Shown here: positions 19,623 to 29,114 of the stretch, piece after piece
How positions within the stretch are numbered: position 1 is the stretch's first letter
How the letters are laid out: each line of letters starts with the position of its first letter
Assembly: GCF_024519315.1 (NCBI RefSeq)
Contig: NZ_JANIIC010000003.1
Location: 1-64,000, forward strand
Length of the DNA: 64,000 nt
Source: Streptomyces malaysiensis subsp. samsunensis
GTDB lineage: Bacteria > Actinomycetota > Actinomycetes > Streptomycetales > Streptomycetaceae
Direction of reading: 5' to 3'
Program-made: the position numbers and the translations under genes
The notes under the pieces: generated by a model
Database searches by the model: none
Seen by the model: the letters and a program-made list of their open reading frames with translations, nothing else
What the model was told of the DNA's origin: nothing

Positions 19623-21236
19623 TCAGTCGGCGGCCAGTTGGGATCGGGCGGCCTCGGTGACCGCTTCGGCGGTGATGCCGAATTCGGTGAGCAGAACGTC
19701 CATCGGAGCGGATTCCCCGAAGGAACGGAGGCCGACAACGGCGCCGTCCCGGCCGACGTAGCGCTCCCAGCCGAAGGGGGATCCCAGTTCCACGGCGACG
19801 CGTGCGGTGACCGACGGAGGCAGCACCGCGTTCCGGTACGCGGCTGACTGGCGTTCGAACAGCTCCCAGCACGGCAGGCTCACCACGCGGGCGCGGACGC
19901 CGTCGGCGGCCAGCTTGTGGAACGCCTCGAGGGCGAGGTGCACCTCGCTTCCGGTGGCGATCAGCAGCACCTCCGGGGGCTCGCCGTCGGCCGGGTCGGC
20001 GAGCACGTAGCCGCCCCGGGCCAGGCCGGACGCCGGGCCGTACCTCGTGCGGTCAAGGGTGGGCAGGGATTGGCGGGTGAGGGCCAGGGCGGCCGGGCGT
20101 GTTCCCCGCGCCACGACGCGCCAGGTCTCGGCCACCTCGTTGGCGTCGCAGGGGCGGAAGACGTCCAGGCCGGGCATCGCGCGCAGCGAGGCGAGGTGCT
20201 CGATCGGCTGGTGGGTGGGCCCGTCTTCGCCCACCGCGATGGAATCGTGGGTGAAGACGTGCACGACCGGCAGCTTCATCAGGGCGGAGAGCCGCAGCGC
20301 CCCGCGGGCGAAGTCGGAGAAGACGAGGAATGTCGACCAGTAGGCGCGCAGCCCCGACAGGGCGAGCCCGCTCGTGACCGCGGCGGCGGCGAACTCCCGG
20401 ACGCCGAAGTGGAGGTTGCGTCCCCGCGGATGGTCCGCGGCGACGTCCCCGGCGCCGTCGAAGGTCAGCCTCGTCCTGGTCGACGGCGCGAGATCCGCCG
20501 AGCCGCCCAGCAGCCATGGCACCTTGCGGGCCACCGCGTTGAGCACCTGCCCCGAGGAGTCGCGGGTGGCCAGGCCCTCGGGGCCGGTGGGAAAGGCCGG
20601 AATGTCGCGCTGCCAGTCGGCGGGAAGCTCCCCGCGCCGCATCAGGCGCAGTTCCGCCGCGAGCTCCGGATAGCGCTCCGCGTACTCCTCCAGTTGCCCG
20701 TCCCAGGCATGGCGCAGTGCCTGTCCACGCTTGGCGACGCCCGCCGCCATGTGCGCGTACGCGGCGTCGGGTACCAGGAAGCGGGAGTCCTCGGGCCAGC
20801 CGTAGAACCGCTTGGCACCGGCGGCTTCGTCCTTGCCGAGCGGCTCGCCGTGGGCCGCCGGCGTGCCCGCCTTGGTGGGGGCGCCATAGCCGTCCAACTG
20901 CCGGAAACCCCGCAGGTCTTCGAGCGTGACGGCCGGGCGCTCGGACACCTTTCCGTCGGCGGTGACCTCCGTGACCCGGGCCAGATGCAGCAGCGCGTAC
21001 AGCAGCGCCGAGCCGTGGCCGCCGGAGAGGACGAAGCGGTCGCGGTTGGGCCACAGGGGGTCGGCGGGGTCATAGCGCAGGAAGCGGTGCCACAGGGTGT
21101 GGGCGGTGGGGGCCAGTGCCATCGGGGCACCCGGGTGGCCGGAGTTCGCGGCCTGTACCGCGTCGATGGCCAGGGTGCGCAGAGTGGTGACGCACAGGTC
21201 GTCGAGGGCGTGGCCGTCGGTGTGCGGTTCAGGCAT
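19623..21236 (-). CDS. tkt: Transketolase with an in-frame internal deletion of the cofactor-binding core
   Basis: The 537-residue frame starts and ends as a normal transketolase ([21 protein letters not shown] opening region, [16 protein letters not shown]; later [31 protein letters not shown]). Family members are about 660-700 residues. At about 20895 LEDLRGFRQ passes directly to [19 protein letters not shown], skipping ~130 residues that include the GDG...N thiamine-diphosphate/metal motif. The frame is kept, but without that motif catalysis is not expected. The ATG at 21236 overlaps the transaldolase stop by eight bases. Whether the gap is real or an assembly collapse is open. Confidence 0.8.
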   Translation of the reverse strand: MPEPHTDGHALDDLCVTTLRTLAIDAVQAANSGHPGAPMALAPTAHTLWHRFLRYDPADPLWPNRDRFVLSGGHGSALLYALLHLARVTEVTADGKVSERPAVTLEDLRGFRQLDGYGAPTKAGTPAAHGEPLGKDEAAGAKRFYGWPEDSRFLVPDAAYAHMAAGVAKRGQALRHAWDGQLEEYAERYPELAAELRLMRRGELPADWQRDIPAFPTGPEGLATRDSSGQVLNAVARKVPWLLGGSADLAPSTRTRLTFDGAGDVAADHPRGRNLHFGVREFAAAAVTSGLALSGLRAYWSTFLVFSDFARGALRLSALMKLPVVHVFTHDSIAVGEDGPTHQPIEHLASLRAMPGLDVFRPCDANEVAETWRVVARGTRPAALALTRQSLPTLDRTRYGPASGLARGGYVLADPADGEPPEVLLIATGSEVHLALEAFHKLAADGVRARVVSLPCWELFERQSAAYRNAVLPPSVTARVAVELGSPFGWERYVGRDGAVVGLRSFGESAPMDVLLTEFGITAEAVTEAARSQLAAD

Positions 21237-22347
21237 GGGGGTTCCCCTCGGCTCCGAGCGCGGCGCTTATGCCGGCGGTCAGCTGTTGCCAGGAGTCCTG
21301 GAAGCGGGCGACGCCGTCGGTCTCCAGTTCCTCCGTGATCGTGTCGAGGTCGATGCCCAGGGCGCCGAGCTCCTCCAGGGTGCCGCGGGCCTCCTCGTAC
21401 CGGCCGCGCACGGTGTCGCCGCGCGGCTCGCCGTGGTCGATGACGGCGCTGAGGGTGGCGGCGGGCATGGTGTTGACGGTGTCGGGCGCGGCGAGTTCGA
21501 CGACGTAGCGGGTGTCGTCGTACGCGGGGTCCTTCACTCCCGTCGAGGCCCACAGCGGGCGCTGCGGCCGGGCGCCGAGGGCGGCGAGAGCCTGCCAGCG
21601 CGGCCCGGAGCGGACCTGCTCGTGGAGTTCGTAGGCCAGCCGTGCGTTGGCGATCGCGGCACGGCCGCGCAGTGCGCGGGCCAGCGCGGTGCCCCTCTTG
21701 TCGAGGCGGGCGTCGACGGCGGCGTCGACACGGGAGACGAAGAACGAGGCGACGGAGGCGATCCGGGAGACGTCCAGGCCCGCCCGCGCGGCGCGCTCCA
21801 GTCCGTCCAGATGCGCCTGCGTCACCTGCCGGTAGCGGGCGAGTCCGAAGATCAGGGTGACGTTGACGCCGATGCCCTCGGCGAGACAGCCGGCCGCGGC
21901 GGACAGGCCCGCGTCCGTGGCCGGGATCTTGATCAGGACGTTGGGGCGATCGACCAGCCAGTGCAGCAGCCGGGCCTCGGCCAGTGTGCCCGCGGTGTCA
22001 TGCGCGAGGCCGGGAGCGACCTCGATGGAGACCATGCCGTCGATCCCCGCGGAGGCGTCGTGGACCGGACGCAGGACGTCCGCGGCGCGTCGTACATCGG
22101 CGCAGGTGAGCAGGCGCAGTGCGTCGGCGGGGGCGGTGCCGAGCCGGGCGAGGCCGGCCAGCCGGCCGTCGTAGGCGCCGCTGTGCGTGATGGCCCGGTG
22201 GAAGATCGTGGGGTTGGTGGTGACGCCGGTGATCAGGCCGTCGCGTACCTGCCGTGCCAGCTCACCGGAGTCGAGGCGGTCGCGGCCGAGGTCGTCCAGC
22301 CAGACGGCGGTCCCCGCGTCGTTGAGCCGGCGCAGTGTGTCGTTCAA
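21229..22347 (-). CDS. tal: Transaldolase
   Basis: A full-length 372-residue actinobacterial-type transaldolase. It begins [17 protein letters not shown], has [11 protein letters not shown], and the Schiff-base lysine lies in [12 protein letters not shown]; other marks are [16 protein letters not shown] and [17 protein letters not shown]. It transfers a dihydroxyacetone unit between sugar phosphates in the non-oxidative pentose phosphate pathway. It lies between a sugar binding protein and transketolase, so the operon couples uptake of a (probably five-carbon) sugar to its conversion. Confidence 0.92.
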   Translation of the reverse strand: MNDTLRRLNDAGTAVWLDDLGRDRLDSGELARQVRDGLITGVTTNPTIFHRAITHSGAYDGRLAGLARLGTAPADALRLLTCADVRRAADVLRPVHDASAGIDGMVSIEVAPGLAHDTAGTLAEARLLHWLVDRPNVLIKIPATDAGLSAAAGCLAEGIGVNVTLIFGLARYRQVTQAHLDGLERAARAGLDVSRIASVASFFVSRVDAAVDARLDKRGTALARALRGRAAIANARLAYELHEQVRSGPRWQALAALGARPQRPLWASTGVKDPAYDDTRYVVELAAPDTVNTMPAATLSAVIDHGEPRGDTVRGRYEEARGTLEELGALGIDLDTITEELETDGVARFQDSWQQLTAGISAALGAEGNPHA

Positions 22348-22403
22348 GGGTGCTCCAGTGAAAGGGGTGTTGGCCTGCCCGGGGCGGAGACCGGGAGGTG
22401 CTG

Positions 22404-22430
22404 GGGGGAGACCGGCTCCGGGTCTCCCCC
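22404..22430 (-). terminator. Hairpin between the sugar-binding-protein gene and transaldolase
   Basis: GGGGGAGACC (22404-22413) and GGTCTCCCCC (22421-22430) form a perfect 10-bp stem with a seven-base loop directly after the binding-protein stop. It could be a partial terminator that sets tal/tkt expression below that of the transporter, or an RNA stabiliser for the 3' end of the receptor message. Confidence 0.55.
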
Positions 22431-22440
22431 GTCGTGCGGC

Positions 22441-23208
22441 CTATTTCTCGTTGGCCAGGTCGCCGCTTCGCAGGTTGGCGTCGACGAGTGCGGGAAGCCG
22501 CTTCAGGAAGTCGTCCTTGCCGGTCACCACGTGCTCGAGGTAGGTGGCGACGTTGGCCTGGGTGATCGGCGGCATGATGTACGAGTACCGCTTGCGGACC
22601 GGCTTCTTCCCGGTGACGCGCTGGGCCACCGCGAGACCTTCCGCGAGTTCGACCCGGCCGTGCTGGAGCGAGGAACCGATGAAGTCACCGCTGCGGACCG
22701 CACGCAGTCCGTCCTCGATCCCGTCGATACCGACCACCGGTATCTTCTTTCCGTTGCCCTCCTTCAGCGCCTGCACGGCGCCGAGGCCCATGTCGTCGTT
22801 CTCGGAGACGATCCCGTCCAGTTTTCCGCCGAAGCTGGACATCCAGTTCTTGGCCTTGTCGACGGCCTGGTCGCGCTTCCAGTTGGCGGTGTCCTTGGCG
22901 AGCACCTTGATGCCGGGGTACTTCTTGAGCACGTTGTTGATACCACGTGTGCGGTCCAGCTCGGGAGAGGACCCGAGGGGGCCTTGCAGGACGGCTATGT
23001 TGCCCTTGCCGACCAGTTCGATGTTGTGGGCCTTGGCGTAGGACTCCATGCCCTCCTTGCCCTGGGTGATGAAGGATGACATGTCATAGACGGTGACGCC
23101 GACACGGAGCTTGTCGGCGCTCGTGTCACCGGCCCCGCACGCCGCCGTGGTCACCAGGGCCATGGCGGATGCGGCGGTTCCCGCCAACCGCAGGGTCCTT
23201 CTGTTCAT
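22441..23208 (-). CDS. Sugar ABC transporter substrate-binding lipoprotein (RbsB-like) with an in-frame internal deletion
   Basis: The 255-residue product has a lipobox (VTTAAC) and the periplasmic-binding-protein-1 pattern: [88 protein letters not shown]. Homologues are about 330 residues. HNIEL joins [11 protein letters not shown] at about 23010, missing ~75 residues that normally form strands and sugar contacts of the first lobe. The frame continues, but ligand binding is doubtful. It follows the permease gene in the leftward operon. Confidence 0.8.
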   Translation of the reverse strand: MNRRTLRLAGTAASAMALVTTAACGAGDTSADKLRVGVTVYDMSSFITQGKEGMESYAKAHNIELVGKGNIAVLQGPLGSSPELDRTRGINNVLKKYPGIKVLAKDTANWKRDQAVDKAKNWMSSFGGKLDGIVSENDDMGLGAVQALKEGNGKKIPVVGIDGIEDGLRAVRSGDFIGSSLQHGRVELAEGLAVAQRVTGKKPVRKRYSYIMPPITQANVATYLEHVVTGKDDFLKRLPALVDANLRSGDLANEK

Positions 23209-23238
23209 GAGAAATACCTTTCTGAAGGAGCGGAAGTG

Positions 23239-24258
23239 TCAGCGGCGTCGGCTGTTGGCCCATACGTCGACCGTGACGGCGGCGACCACGAGCACGCCCT
23301 TGATGACCTTCTGCCAGTAGGCGGGCACGACGAGGATGTCGAGGCCGTTGTTGAGCGTCTGCATGAGGAAGAGACCGAGCACGGTTCCCCAGACCGTGCC
23401 GCGTCCGCCCATGAGGCTCGCGCCGCCGATGACGACCGCGGCGATCGCGTCCAGCTCGTATCCCGAGCCCAGCGTGGGCGGGCCGGACAGCACACGTGAC
23501 GCCAGCATGACGCCGGACAGGCCGGCCAGCAGGCCGCTGATGGCGTAGACGCTGAACAGCACCCGGTGCGTCTTGATGCCGGCGAGTTCGGCGGCGACCC
23601 GGTTGCCGCCGACCGCGTAGACCCGCATGCCGTACGCGGTGTAGCGCATGACCACGGCGAGTACGACGATTCCGACGATCATCACGACCACAGGCAGCTG
23701 AAGCCCGAGGACCCGGGTGCCGGCGATCTGGTTGAAGTTCGCGGGCAGGCCGTTGATCGGTGCCCCGTCGCCGATGACGTAGGCCATGCCCGAGGCCGCG
23801 GTCAGCATGCCCAGCGTCGCCACGAACGGCGGTACGTCGAGCCAGGCGACCAGCGCTCCGTTGATCGAGCCGGCCGCCAGGCCGGTGACCAGGCCGACCA
23901 GCAGGGCCGTCCACAGCCGCTCGGGATGTCCCGCGACGGTGGAGGCCGAGGCCATGGCGCTGACGGCGATCACGCTGCCCACCGACAGGTCGATGCCGCC
24001 GGTGAGGATGACGAGGGTCTGGCCGACCGCGATGAGCGCGAAGGGTGCCGCGGCGATGGTGATCGTCTGGAAGTTGTCCAATGTGCCGAAACGAGCACTT
24101 CGATAGCTGAAGTACATGACGACCAGCAGCATCACGATGACCATCGCGTGGCTGAGCGCGAACTCCCGCAGCCGCGCCGCGTCGAGCCGGCGCGGTGGGG
24201 CCACGGCCGCGCCGGTCGCGTGGGGCGATTCCGTGGGTGGGGACTGTTGCGTGATCAT
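23239..24258 (-). CDS. Sugar ABC transporter permease (RbsC family)
   Basis: A 339-residue membrane protein with the RbsC/BPD_transp_2 pattern: FDNFQTI-type opening (FGTLDNFQTITIAAAPFALIA), VILTGGIDLSVGSVIAVSAM, GSINGALVAWLDVPPFVATLG, YAVGGNRVAAELAGI and GRGTVWGTVLGLFLMQTLNNG. It is full length. The ATG at 24258 overlaps the ATPase stop (ATGA). It would pair with the adjacent ATPase and binding protein to import a pentose or similar sugar. Confidence 0.9.
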   Translation of the reverse strand: MITQQSPPTESPHATGAAVAPPRRLDAARLREFALSHAMVIVMLLVVMYFSYRSARFGTLDNFQTITIAAAPFALIAVGQTLVILTGGIDLSVGSVIAVSAMASASTVAGHPERLWTALLVGLVTGLAAGSINGALVAWLDVPPFVATLGMLTAASGMAYVIGDGAPINGLPANFNQIAGTRVLGLQLPVVVMIVGIVVLAVVMRYTAYGMRVYAVGGNRVAAELAGIKTHRVLFSVYAISGLLAGLSGVMLASRVLSGPPTLGSGYELDAIAAVVIGGASLMGGRGTVWGTVLGLFLMQTLNNGLDILVVPAYWQKVIKGVLVVAAVTVDVWANSRRR

Positions 24259-25358
24259 GAGACGTCGTCCTGGGGGTGGGGAAGGGGGATGGTGGTGCCG
24301 TCGAGTCCGGCGGCGAGCCGGAAGATGCGGCCCTGGGCGTCGTCGGAGGACAGTTCCGCGCGGTCCAGGCTGCCCGCGACGGCGCCGTCGCGGATCACAT
24401 GTACGCGGTGTGCGAGTCCGAGGATCTCGGCCATGTCCGAGGACGCCATGACCACCGCCATGCCGGAGGCGGCGAGGTCGGTGACGATGCGGTAGATCTC
24501 GCTGCGCGCGCCGACGTCGACACCGCGGGTCGGCTCGTCGAGCAGCAGTACCTTGACGTGTCCGGTCAGCCATCGGGCGAGGACGACCTTTTGCTGGTTG
24601 CCCCCGGACAGGGTGCCGACCTGCTGGCGCAGGCCCTTGCCGCGCAGATGGACCGATGTCATCGCCCGGTCCACGGCGGCCGTGCGCGCCCCGCCCCGCA
24701 ACCAGCCGCCGAGGCTGAAGTCGGGCAGTCGCGGGAGCGTGGCGTTGTTGAGCACACTCATCCCGAGGACCAGCCCCGCCCCCTTGCGGTCCTCGGGGAC
24801 GAGGGCCATGCCCGCGCCCGATCGAGGACGCCGGGTTGTGACGCCGTACCGCGGTACCGGACACCGTGATCTCACCGGCGGTGCTGGGGCGCGCGCCGAA
24901 CAACGCCTCGAGGAGCTCGGTGCGTCCGGCACCGACCAGACCGGCGAGGCCGACGATCTCGCCGGCCCGGACCTGGAGGTCCACCGGCTCCGGACAGCCC
25001 GCCACGCGCAGACCGCTGACGTGCAGGGCCACTTCGTCGCCGGGGGCGGGCAACTCCGGGAACATGTCGTCGAGTTCACGACCGATCATCGCGTGGACGA
25101 TCTCGTCGTCCGTGATGTCGGCGCGGGGGCGGTCCTCGACGAGCGCGCCGTCCCGCAGGACCACCACCCGGTCGGCGATCGCCCGGATCTCCTCCATCTT
25201 GTGGGTGGTGTAGAGCATGGCGACGCCGCGCTCACGGAGCTTGTCGACCACGCCGTACAACCGCTCCACCTCGTGTCCCGAGATGGCCGAGGTCGGCTCG
25301 TCCAGCAACACCACCGACGCGCCCCAGGATGTGCTCTTGGTGATCTCGACGATCTGGC
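24255..25358 (-). pseudogene. Sugar ABC transporter ATPase (RbsA-like), 5'-truncated and frameshifted
   Basis: The remnant begins inside the first ATPase domain (QIVEIT, VVLLDEPTSAISGHEVERLY, TTHKMEEIRAIADRVVVLRDG) and contains the second domain (GLVGAGRTELLEALFGA, then MALVPEDRKGAGLVLGMSV, LSGGNQQKVVLARWL, LLLDEPTRGVDVGARSEI). About 150 residues with the first Walker A and signature are missing; an in-frame stop lies just upstream of 25358. A one-base indel near 24820 moves the frame between ITVSGTAVRRHNPAS and GMALVPEDRK. Without the 5' end the transporter would be inactive. The single indel could be a read error; the truncation is less easily explained so. Confidence 0.75.
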
Positions 25359-25397
25359 GTCACCGCCGGCTGCCGAGGTGCCGCGACCCCGGTCGAG

Positions 25398-26393
25398 TCA
25401 GCCAACGGTGGCGGGGCGCTCTTCGGGGACGAGCCGGGGGACCAGGCGGACGTAGCCGACCATGCCGATCACCTCGACCAGGGTCTGGGTGACCACGACG
25501 ACGGCGGCGACAGCCAGGTCGTCGGGCAGGGCGAGGGCGAGCGGCAGGACGACGAGGGAGTTGCGGGTGGCGCCGGTGAAGACGATCGCGCGGCCGGCCG
25601 GGGCGGCCAGGCGGAAGAGACGGGCCACGGCCTTGCCGATGAACGCCATGGCGACCAGGAAGACGGCGTAGAACGGGACGACCGCCGCGACATCCCCGAG
25701 GTTGCCGTCCAGCTTGGGCACCTGGGAGGCGACCACGACCAGCAAAGTGGCGGCCATCAGCGGCACCATCGTGGTGGTCGCCGCCTCGGAGACCCTCTGT
25801 CCGGCCGGGTGGCGCGCGGCCCACGTCTGTAGGGCCCACGCCAGGGCCAGCGGAATGACGATGAGGGTCAGGAACGCTTCGAGGAACGGCCCGGCCTCGA
25901 CGATGTCGGCCAGTTCCGGGCCCATGAACAGATACAGGAACACCGGCAGCAGCGCCATCTGCGCCACGAGCAGCAGCGGGGTGGCGGCCAGCAGACGGCG
26001 GCTGGAACCCCCGGCCAGGCCGGAGAAGACGATCACGTAGTCCACGCACGGGCACAGCAGCACCAGCAGGACCCCGAGCCGTACGGCCTGGTCCGCGGGC
26101 AGGAACACGAACATCGCGGCGACCACGAGCGGTACCGCCACGAAGTTCACCGCGAGCGCGGCGGACAGGAACCGGCCGTCGCGCAGCGAGCGGACCAGCT
26201 CGCCCGCCGGGACCTGGAGGAAGGTGACGAACAGCAGCGCGCCGAGCACCGGGCTGATCGCGTGTTCCAGGCCCGGACCGGCCGCGGGGGCGGCCCAGCC
26301 GAGCAGGACTCCCGCGGCCATCGCCGCCAGGTAGATCGCGACCTGGTGGTGTTCCATCCGCTCGACCAGGCCCTGCGGTCCCCGCTGCGACAC
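25398..26393 (-). CDS. ACR3/bile-acid:sodium-symporter-family arsenic-resistance-type carrier
   Basis: A ~331-residue membrane protein with about ten helices. The key conserved region is LLVLLCPCVDYVIVFSGLAGG, with a Cys-Pro-Cys in the helix where ACR3 carriers have their essential cysteine; FTGATRNSLVVLPLALALP and LVEVIGMVGYVRLVPRLVP match actinobacterial proteins named arsenic resistance protein. The GTG at 26393 has AAGGAG eight bases upstream; an ATG at 26357 is the alternative. No arsC or arsR lies nearby, so the substrate (arsenite or another oxyanion) is inference. Confidence 0.75.
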   Translation of the reverse strand: MSQRGPQGLVERMEHHQVAIYLAAMAAGVLLGWAAPAAGPGLEHAISPVLGALLFVTFLQVPAGELVRSLRDGRFLSAALAVNFVAVPLVVAAMFVFLPADQAVRLGVLLVLLCPCVDYVIVFSGLAGGSSRRLLAATPLLLVAQMALLPVFLYLFMGPELADIVEAGPFLEAFLTLIVIPLALAWALQTWAARHPAGQRVSEAATTTMVPLMAATLLVVVASQVPKLDGNLGDVAAVVPFYAVFLVAMAFIGKAVARLFRLAAPAGRAIVFTGATRNSLVVLPLALALPDDLAVAAVVVVTQTLVEVIGMVGYVRLVPRLVPEERPATVG

Positions 26394-26496
26394 CCCAACT
26401 GCTCCTTCGTACCCGTCGAGGGCTGCCCTGCGACGGCCCCGTCCCATCCTCACAGACCGCCGGAACAGGATCCGTCCCGCCCTGGCGCACAGTGGC

Positions 26497-26817
26497 TCAG
26501 CGCCCGGTCTTCGCGACCTCGGACCGCTCCGGGCTCGGACCGACGGTGGGCATGCCCAGATCGGTGCGGGCCGGGGCCGTGCGGCAGACAGCCCTCCGGC
26601 GCCGTCGACGAACCATGAGCACGCCGAGGCCGGAGACCGCGACCAGCGCCGCGAGGCCGGGCATCCACAGCGCCCCGACCGCGGAGGCCAGGCCAACGCC
26701 GCCGAGGACGGCGAGGAGCGGGCCCGCACAGCACACCGCACAGGCGGCGACCGCGGCCGCGCCGACGCCGAGGAGACCCCGGTCACGAGACGGGCCAGGA
26801 GAGGAGGAGGCGGTCAT
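26497..26817 (-). CDS. Small two-helix membrane protein with a MerT-like vicinal cysteine motif
   Basis: The 106-residue protein has two hydrophobic helices; the first contains ACAVCCAGPLLAVLGGVGLA, a vicinal Cys pair followed by Gly-Pro as in mercuric-ion transport proteins (MerT/MerF). A basic RRRRRR stretch follows the second helix. The ATG at 26817 overlaps the stop of the upstream CC-motif protein gene, so the pair is translated together. A role in heavy-metal uptake or sensing is plausible; no merA or merP is in view. Confidence 0.6.
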   Translation of the reverse strand: MTASSSPGPSRDRGLLGVGAAAVAACAVCCAGPLLAVLGGVGLASAVGALWMPGLAALVAVSGLGVLMVRRRRRRAVCRTAPARTDLGMPTVGPSPERSEVAKTGR

Positions 26818-27101
26818 GCGGTCACTCCGAACAGGTCGGCCAGCATCTCGGCGGCGCCCTCAGGCGCGCGGACATCGAGCTGGAGGGCGTCGGGGGCCAG
26901 GCGCAGGGTGAAGTCGAAGAACGCACAGCAGCTCTGTTCCGCCGCCGCGAGGGCCGCGACCTCGGCCGCGAGCCCGGCACCGGAGGAGAAGACCAGCCGC
27001 AGCCCGTCCGGGATCGGCTCGCGCCGCTCGGCCCTGCCGACCAGGGTGCGCCACCGCTCGGTGCGCTCGCCCAGCTCGGTGCCGCCCAGCGTGCAGGCCA
27101 C
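26814..27101 (-). CDS. Small CC-motif protein of metal-resistance loci (start uncertain)
   Basis: The core reads VACTLGG...ERWRTLVGRAERREPIPDGL...VAALAAAEQSCCAFFDFTLRL...VRAPEGAAEMLADLF. A vicinal Cys pair within AEQSCCAFFDF and a single Cys near the N-terminus could bind a soft metal. I recall this domain both alone and at the C-terminus of MerR-type regulators in actinobacteria, but the name is not certain. The start is set at GTG 27101, where the recognisable domain begins; the frame stays open to an ATG at 27314, and that extension shows no helix-turn-helix. Confidence 0.5.
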   Translation of the reverse strand: MACTLGGTELGERTERWRTLVGRAERREPIPDGLRLVFSSGAGLAAEVAALAAAEQSCCAFFDFTLRLAPDALQLDVRAPEGAAEMLADLFGVTA

Positions 27102-27387
27102 CGGCGCCCGACGCCAGGCTTCGAGGCCCGGCTCGGGCGCGGGACGCGTCCGTGACAGCCGCACCGGAACCGGCCCGGGGGCCGCGGTGATGGTGCAGCC
27201 GCAGTCCGGTCCAAAGGTCAAGCCCCGGATCCTGCCCGCGCCGACCACCGGCCACCCGCCAGGTGACCCCGGGCAGACCAGGGTGAAGAACCCTGTCGTG
27301 CGGCGCGGCGCCATCGGCAGTCCCCCATGGGGCGCGTAGAGGTAGATCACTCCCCTTTCCCCGCCGCGCCCTCCAGGAGCCCGTCCC

Positions 27388-28032
27388 TTGAACACCGCCC
27401 GCTCCGTGGCCCGCCGCGCCGTCGTGGCAGCCGCCGCCGTGGTCACGGCACTCGTCCTGGCCGCCTGCGGCGCCGGCAGCAGCGCTGCCGGCGCACCGAC
27501 GTCCACCCCCACCACATCCGCCCCGCGCTCCGCGCCCGCCGGACGGCACAACCGGGCCGACGTCACCTTCGCCCAGCGGATGATCCCGCATCACCGCCAG
27601 GCCATCGCCATGGCCGATCTGGCCGGGGAACGGGCCTCCTCCCCCAAGGTCAAAGCCTTCGCCCGGAAGGTCCGTAAGGAGCAGCAGCCGGAGATCCGGA
27701 CCATGACCACCTGGCTGAAAGCCTGGGGCGAGCAGGTGCCCCGTGGCATGGAAGGCGTGGGCCATAACGCCTCGGCGATGCCCGGCATGATGAGCGACCA
27801 CCAGATGAACCGGTTGAAGGGCGCCTCCGGCAGCGCCTTCGACACCATGTTCCTCACCATGATGATCAAGCACCATCAGGGCGCCATCGACATGGCCAAG
27901 TCCGAACAACGGCACGGCGCCTACGGCCCGGCCAAGAAGTTGGCCGCCACCATCGTCACCACCCAGACCGCCGAGATCGCCCAGATGCGCACCATGCCGG
28001 GCACCGGCTCGCCCACCGCGACGACACGGTGA
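27388..28032 (+). CDS. DUF305 family lipoprotein
   Basis: A 214-residue exported protein with a lipobox (VLAAC) and two ferritin-like DUF305 repeats, each with the His/Met signature: FAQRMIPHHRQAIAMADLAG and FLTMMIKHHQGAIDMAKSE. Met- and His-rich surfaces suggest metal (copper) handling outside the membrane. The start is a TTG at 27388, supported by AGGAG eight bases upstream. It converges on another Met/His-rich lipoprotein gene. Confidence 0.85.
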   Translation: MNTARSVARRAVVAAAAVVTALVLAACGAGSSAAGAPTSTPTTSAPRSAPAGRHNRADVTFAQRMIPHHRQAIAMADLAGERASSPKVKAFARKVRKEQQPEIRTMTTWLKAWGEQVPRGMEGVGHNASAMPGMMSDHQMNRLKGASGSAFDTMFLTMMIKHHQGAIDMAKSEQRHGAYGPAKKLAATIVTTQTAEIAQMRTMPGTGSPTATTR

Positions 28033-28036
28033 ATGT

Positions 28037-28072
28037 CCGCTGGGGGCGGCACCGCGTTGCCGCCCCCAGCGG
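28037..28072. terminator. Bidirectional terminator hairpin between convergent lipoprotein genes
   Basis: CCGCTGGGGGCGGCA (28037-28051) and TGCCGCCCCCAGCGG (28058-28072) pair perfectly over 15 bp with a six-base loop. It fills the 48-base gap between the two convergent genes, so it can stop both transcripts. Confidence 0.8.
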
Positions 28073-28080
28073 AATGTGTG

Positions 28081-29016
28081 TCAGCCGACGCGCAGGGTGA
28101 GCGCGGCGGTGTGCAGCGTGCCGCCGGTCCGGAACTGGAGGAACAGCCGCCAGTTGCCGGACTTGGGCAGCATGGCCCGGAAGGCCAGGTCCGGTCCGCC
28201 CGTGTCGCCCTTCACCTCGGTCCGCGGGTGGAGATGGGCGAACGCCTGGTCGCCCTCGTGGAAGGCCGTCAGATGGGCGTAGGTCTCCAGGTAGGGCTGG
28301 AGGTCGGTGACCGGCTTGCCGCCTTTGCTGACGCCGACGGTCATCGGGTGGGTCGTACCGGCCGTGAGATCGCCCTTGACCGTGACCGTGTAGCCGTCTG
28401 CGTCGGCGCTGGTGGCCGCGGCGGGCAGCGGGGTCCGCCGCGCGTCGCCGGGGGCGGTGACGGTGCGGCTGAGGACGAGGTCCTCGCCCTTGCCGGGGCC
28501 GTTGTCCGGGATGAAGGAGGCGTACATACGCCACTTCCCCGGCTTCAGGGCCGCGAGGTCGGCGGTCCAGGTGCCGTCGTCGCCCATGGTGGGGTGCAGG
28601 TGCTGGAAGCCGGTCAGGTCCGAGCGGATGGCGTAGAAGTGCATCCGCTTCGTCTGGTCGACGGCGAAGCGGGTGACCGGCTTGCCGTCCGGGCCGGTGA
28701 TCCGGAACCTGTACGCGGCCTTCTTGCCGGCCGGGAGCGCTGTGGTGGTGGAGGTCAGCTCGTAGCCGTCCTTGACGTCGGCCAGGCCGTCGCCCATGCC
28801 GCCGTGGTCCATACCCGGCATGGAACCGTGGTCACGGTCCGCACCGGCCGCGGAGGCCGAGGCGGAGGGCTTGGAGCCGTGGTCCATGCCGGACATGGAC
28901 GGGCCGGAGTCCTTCGACGATCCGCAGGCCGCCGGCGTCGCCGCGAGGACGACGGCCGTACCCGCCGCGGCCAGGGCACGACGGCGTGAGGTGAAACGAG
29001 AAGCGAACGACATCAC
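28081..29016 (-). CDS. Met/His-rich secreted lipoprotein, function unknown
   Basis: A 311-residue protein with a signal peptide ending in the lipobox TPAAC and a linker that repeats Met-Asp-His-Gly units (MSGMDHGSK, MPGMDHGGM), a pattern of copper-binding exported proteins. The rest appears as two beta-rich domains, each with a His-Leu-His-Pro segment (FQHLHPTMGDDG and FAHLHPRTEVKG) and a KPGKWRMY / SGNWRLFLQF strand, which suggests a duplicated fold. I cannot name the family. Neighbouring DUF305 and DUF6153-like genes support a role in copper or other metal handling at the cell surface. Confidence 0.75.
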   Translation of the reverse strand: MMSFASRFTSRRRALAAAGTAVVLAATPAACGSSKDSGPSMSGMDHGSKPSASASAAGADRDHGSMPGMDHGGMGDGLADVKDGYELTSTTTALPAGKKAAYRFRITGPDGKPVTRFAVDQTKRMHFYAIRSDLTGFQHLHPTMGDDGTWTADLAALKPGKWRMYASFIPDNGPGKGEDLVLSRTVTAPGDARRTPLPAAATSADADGYTVTVKGDLTAGTTHPMTVGVSKGGKPVTDLQPYLETYAHLTAFHEGDQAFAHLHPRTEVKGDTGGPDLAFRAMLPKSGNWRLFLQFRTGGTLHTAALTLRVG

Positions 29017-29114
29017 ATGTCACTTTCAGGGGTGTGCGCACCGCACGGGCGGCGCACGGGTGATCAGGACACATGGCCCGAAGCCCGCACCATCCGGGCT
29101 CGGGCGAGGTCCTG

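Noticed and set aside
19421..19738. Short reverse-strand frame covering the M20 promoter region
   Set aside because: It crosses the end of transketolase in another frame and has no homology or ribosome site; the region is better read as regulatory.
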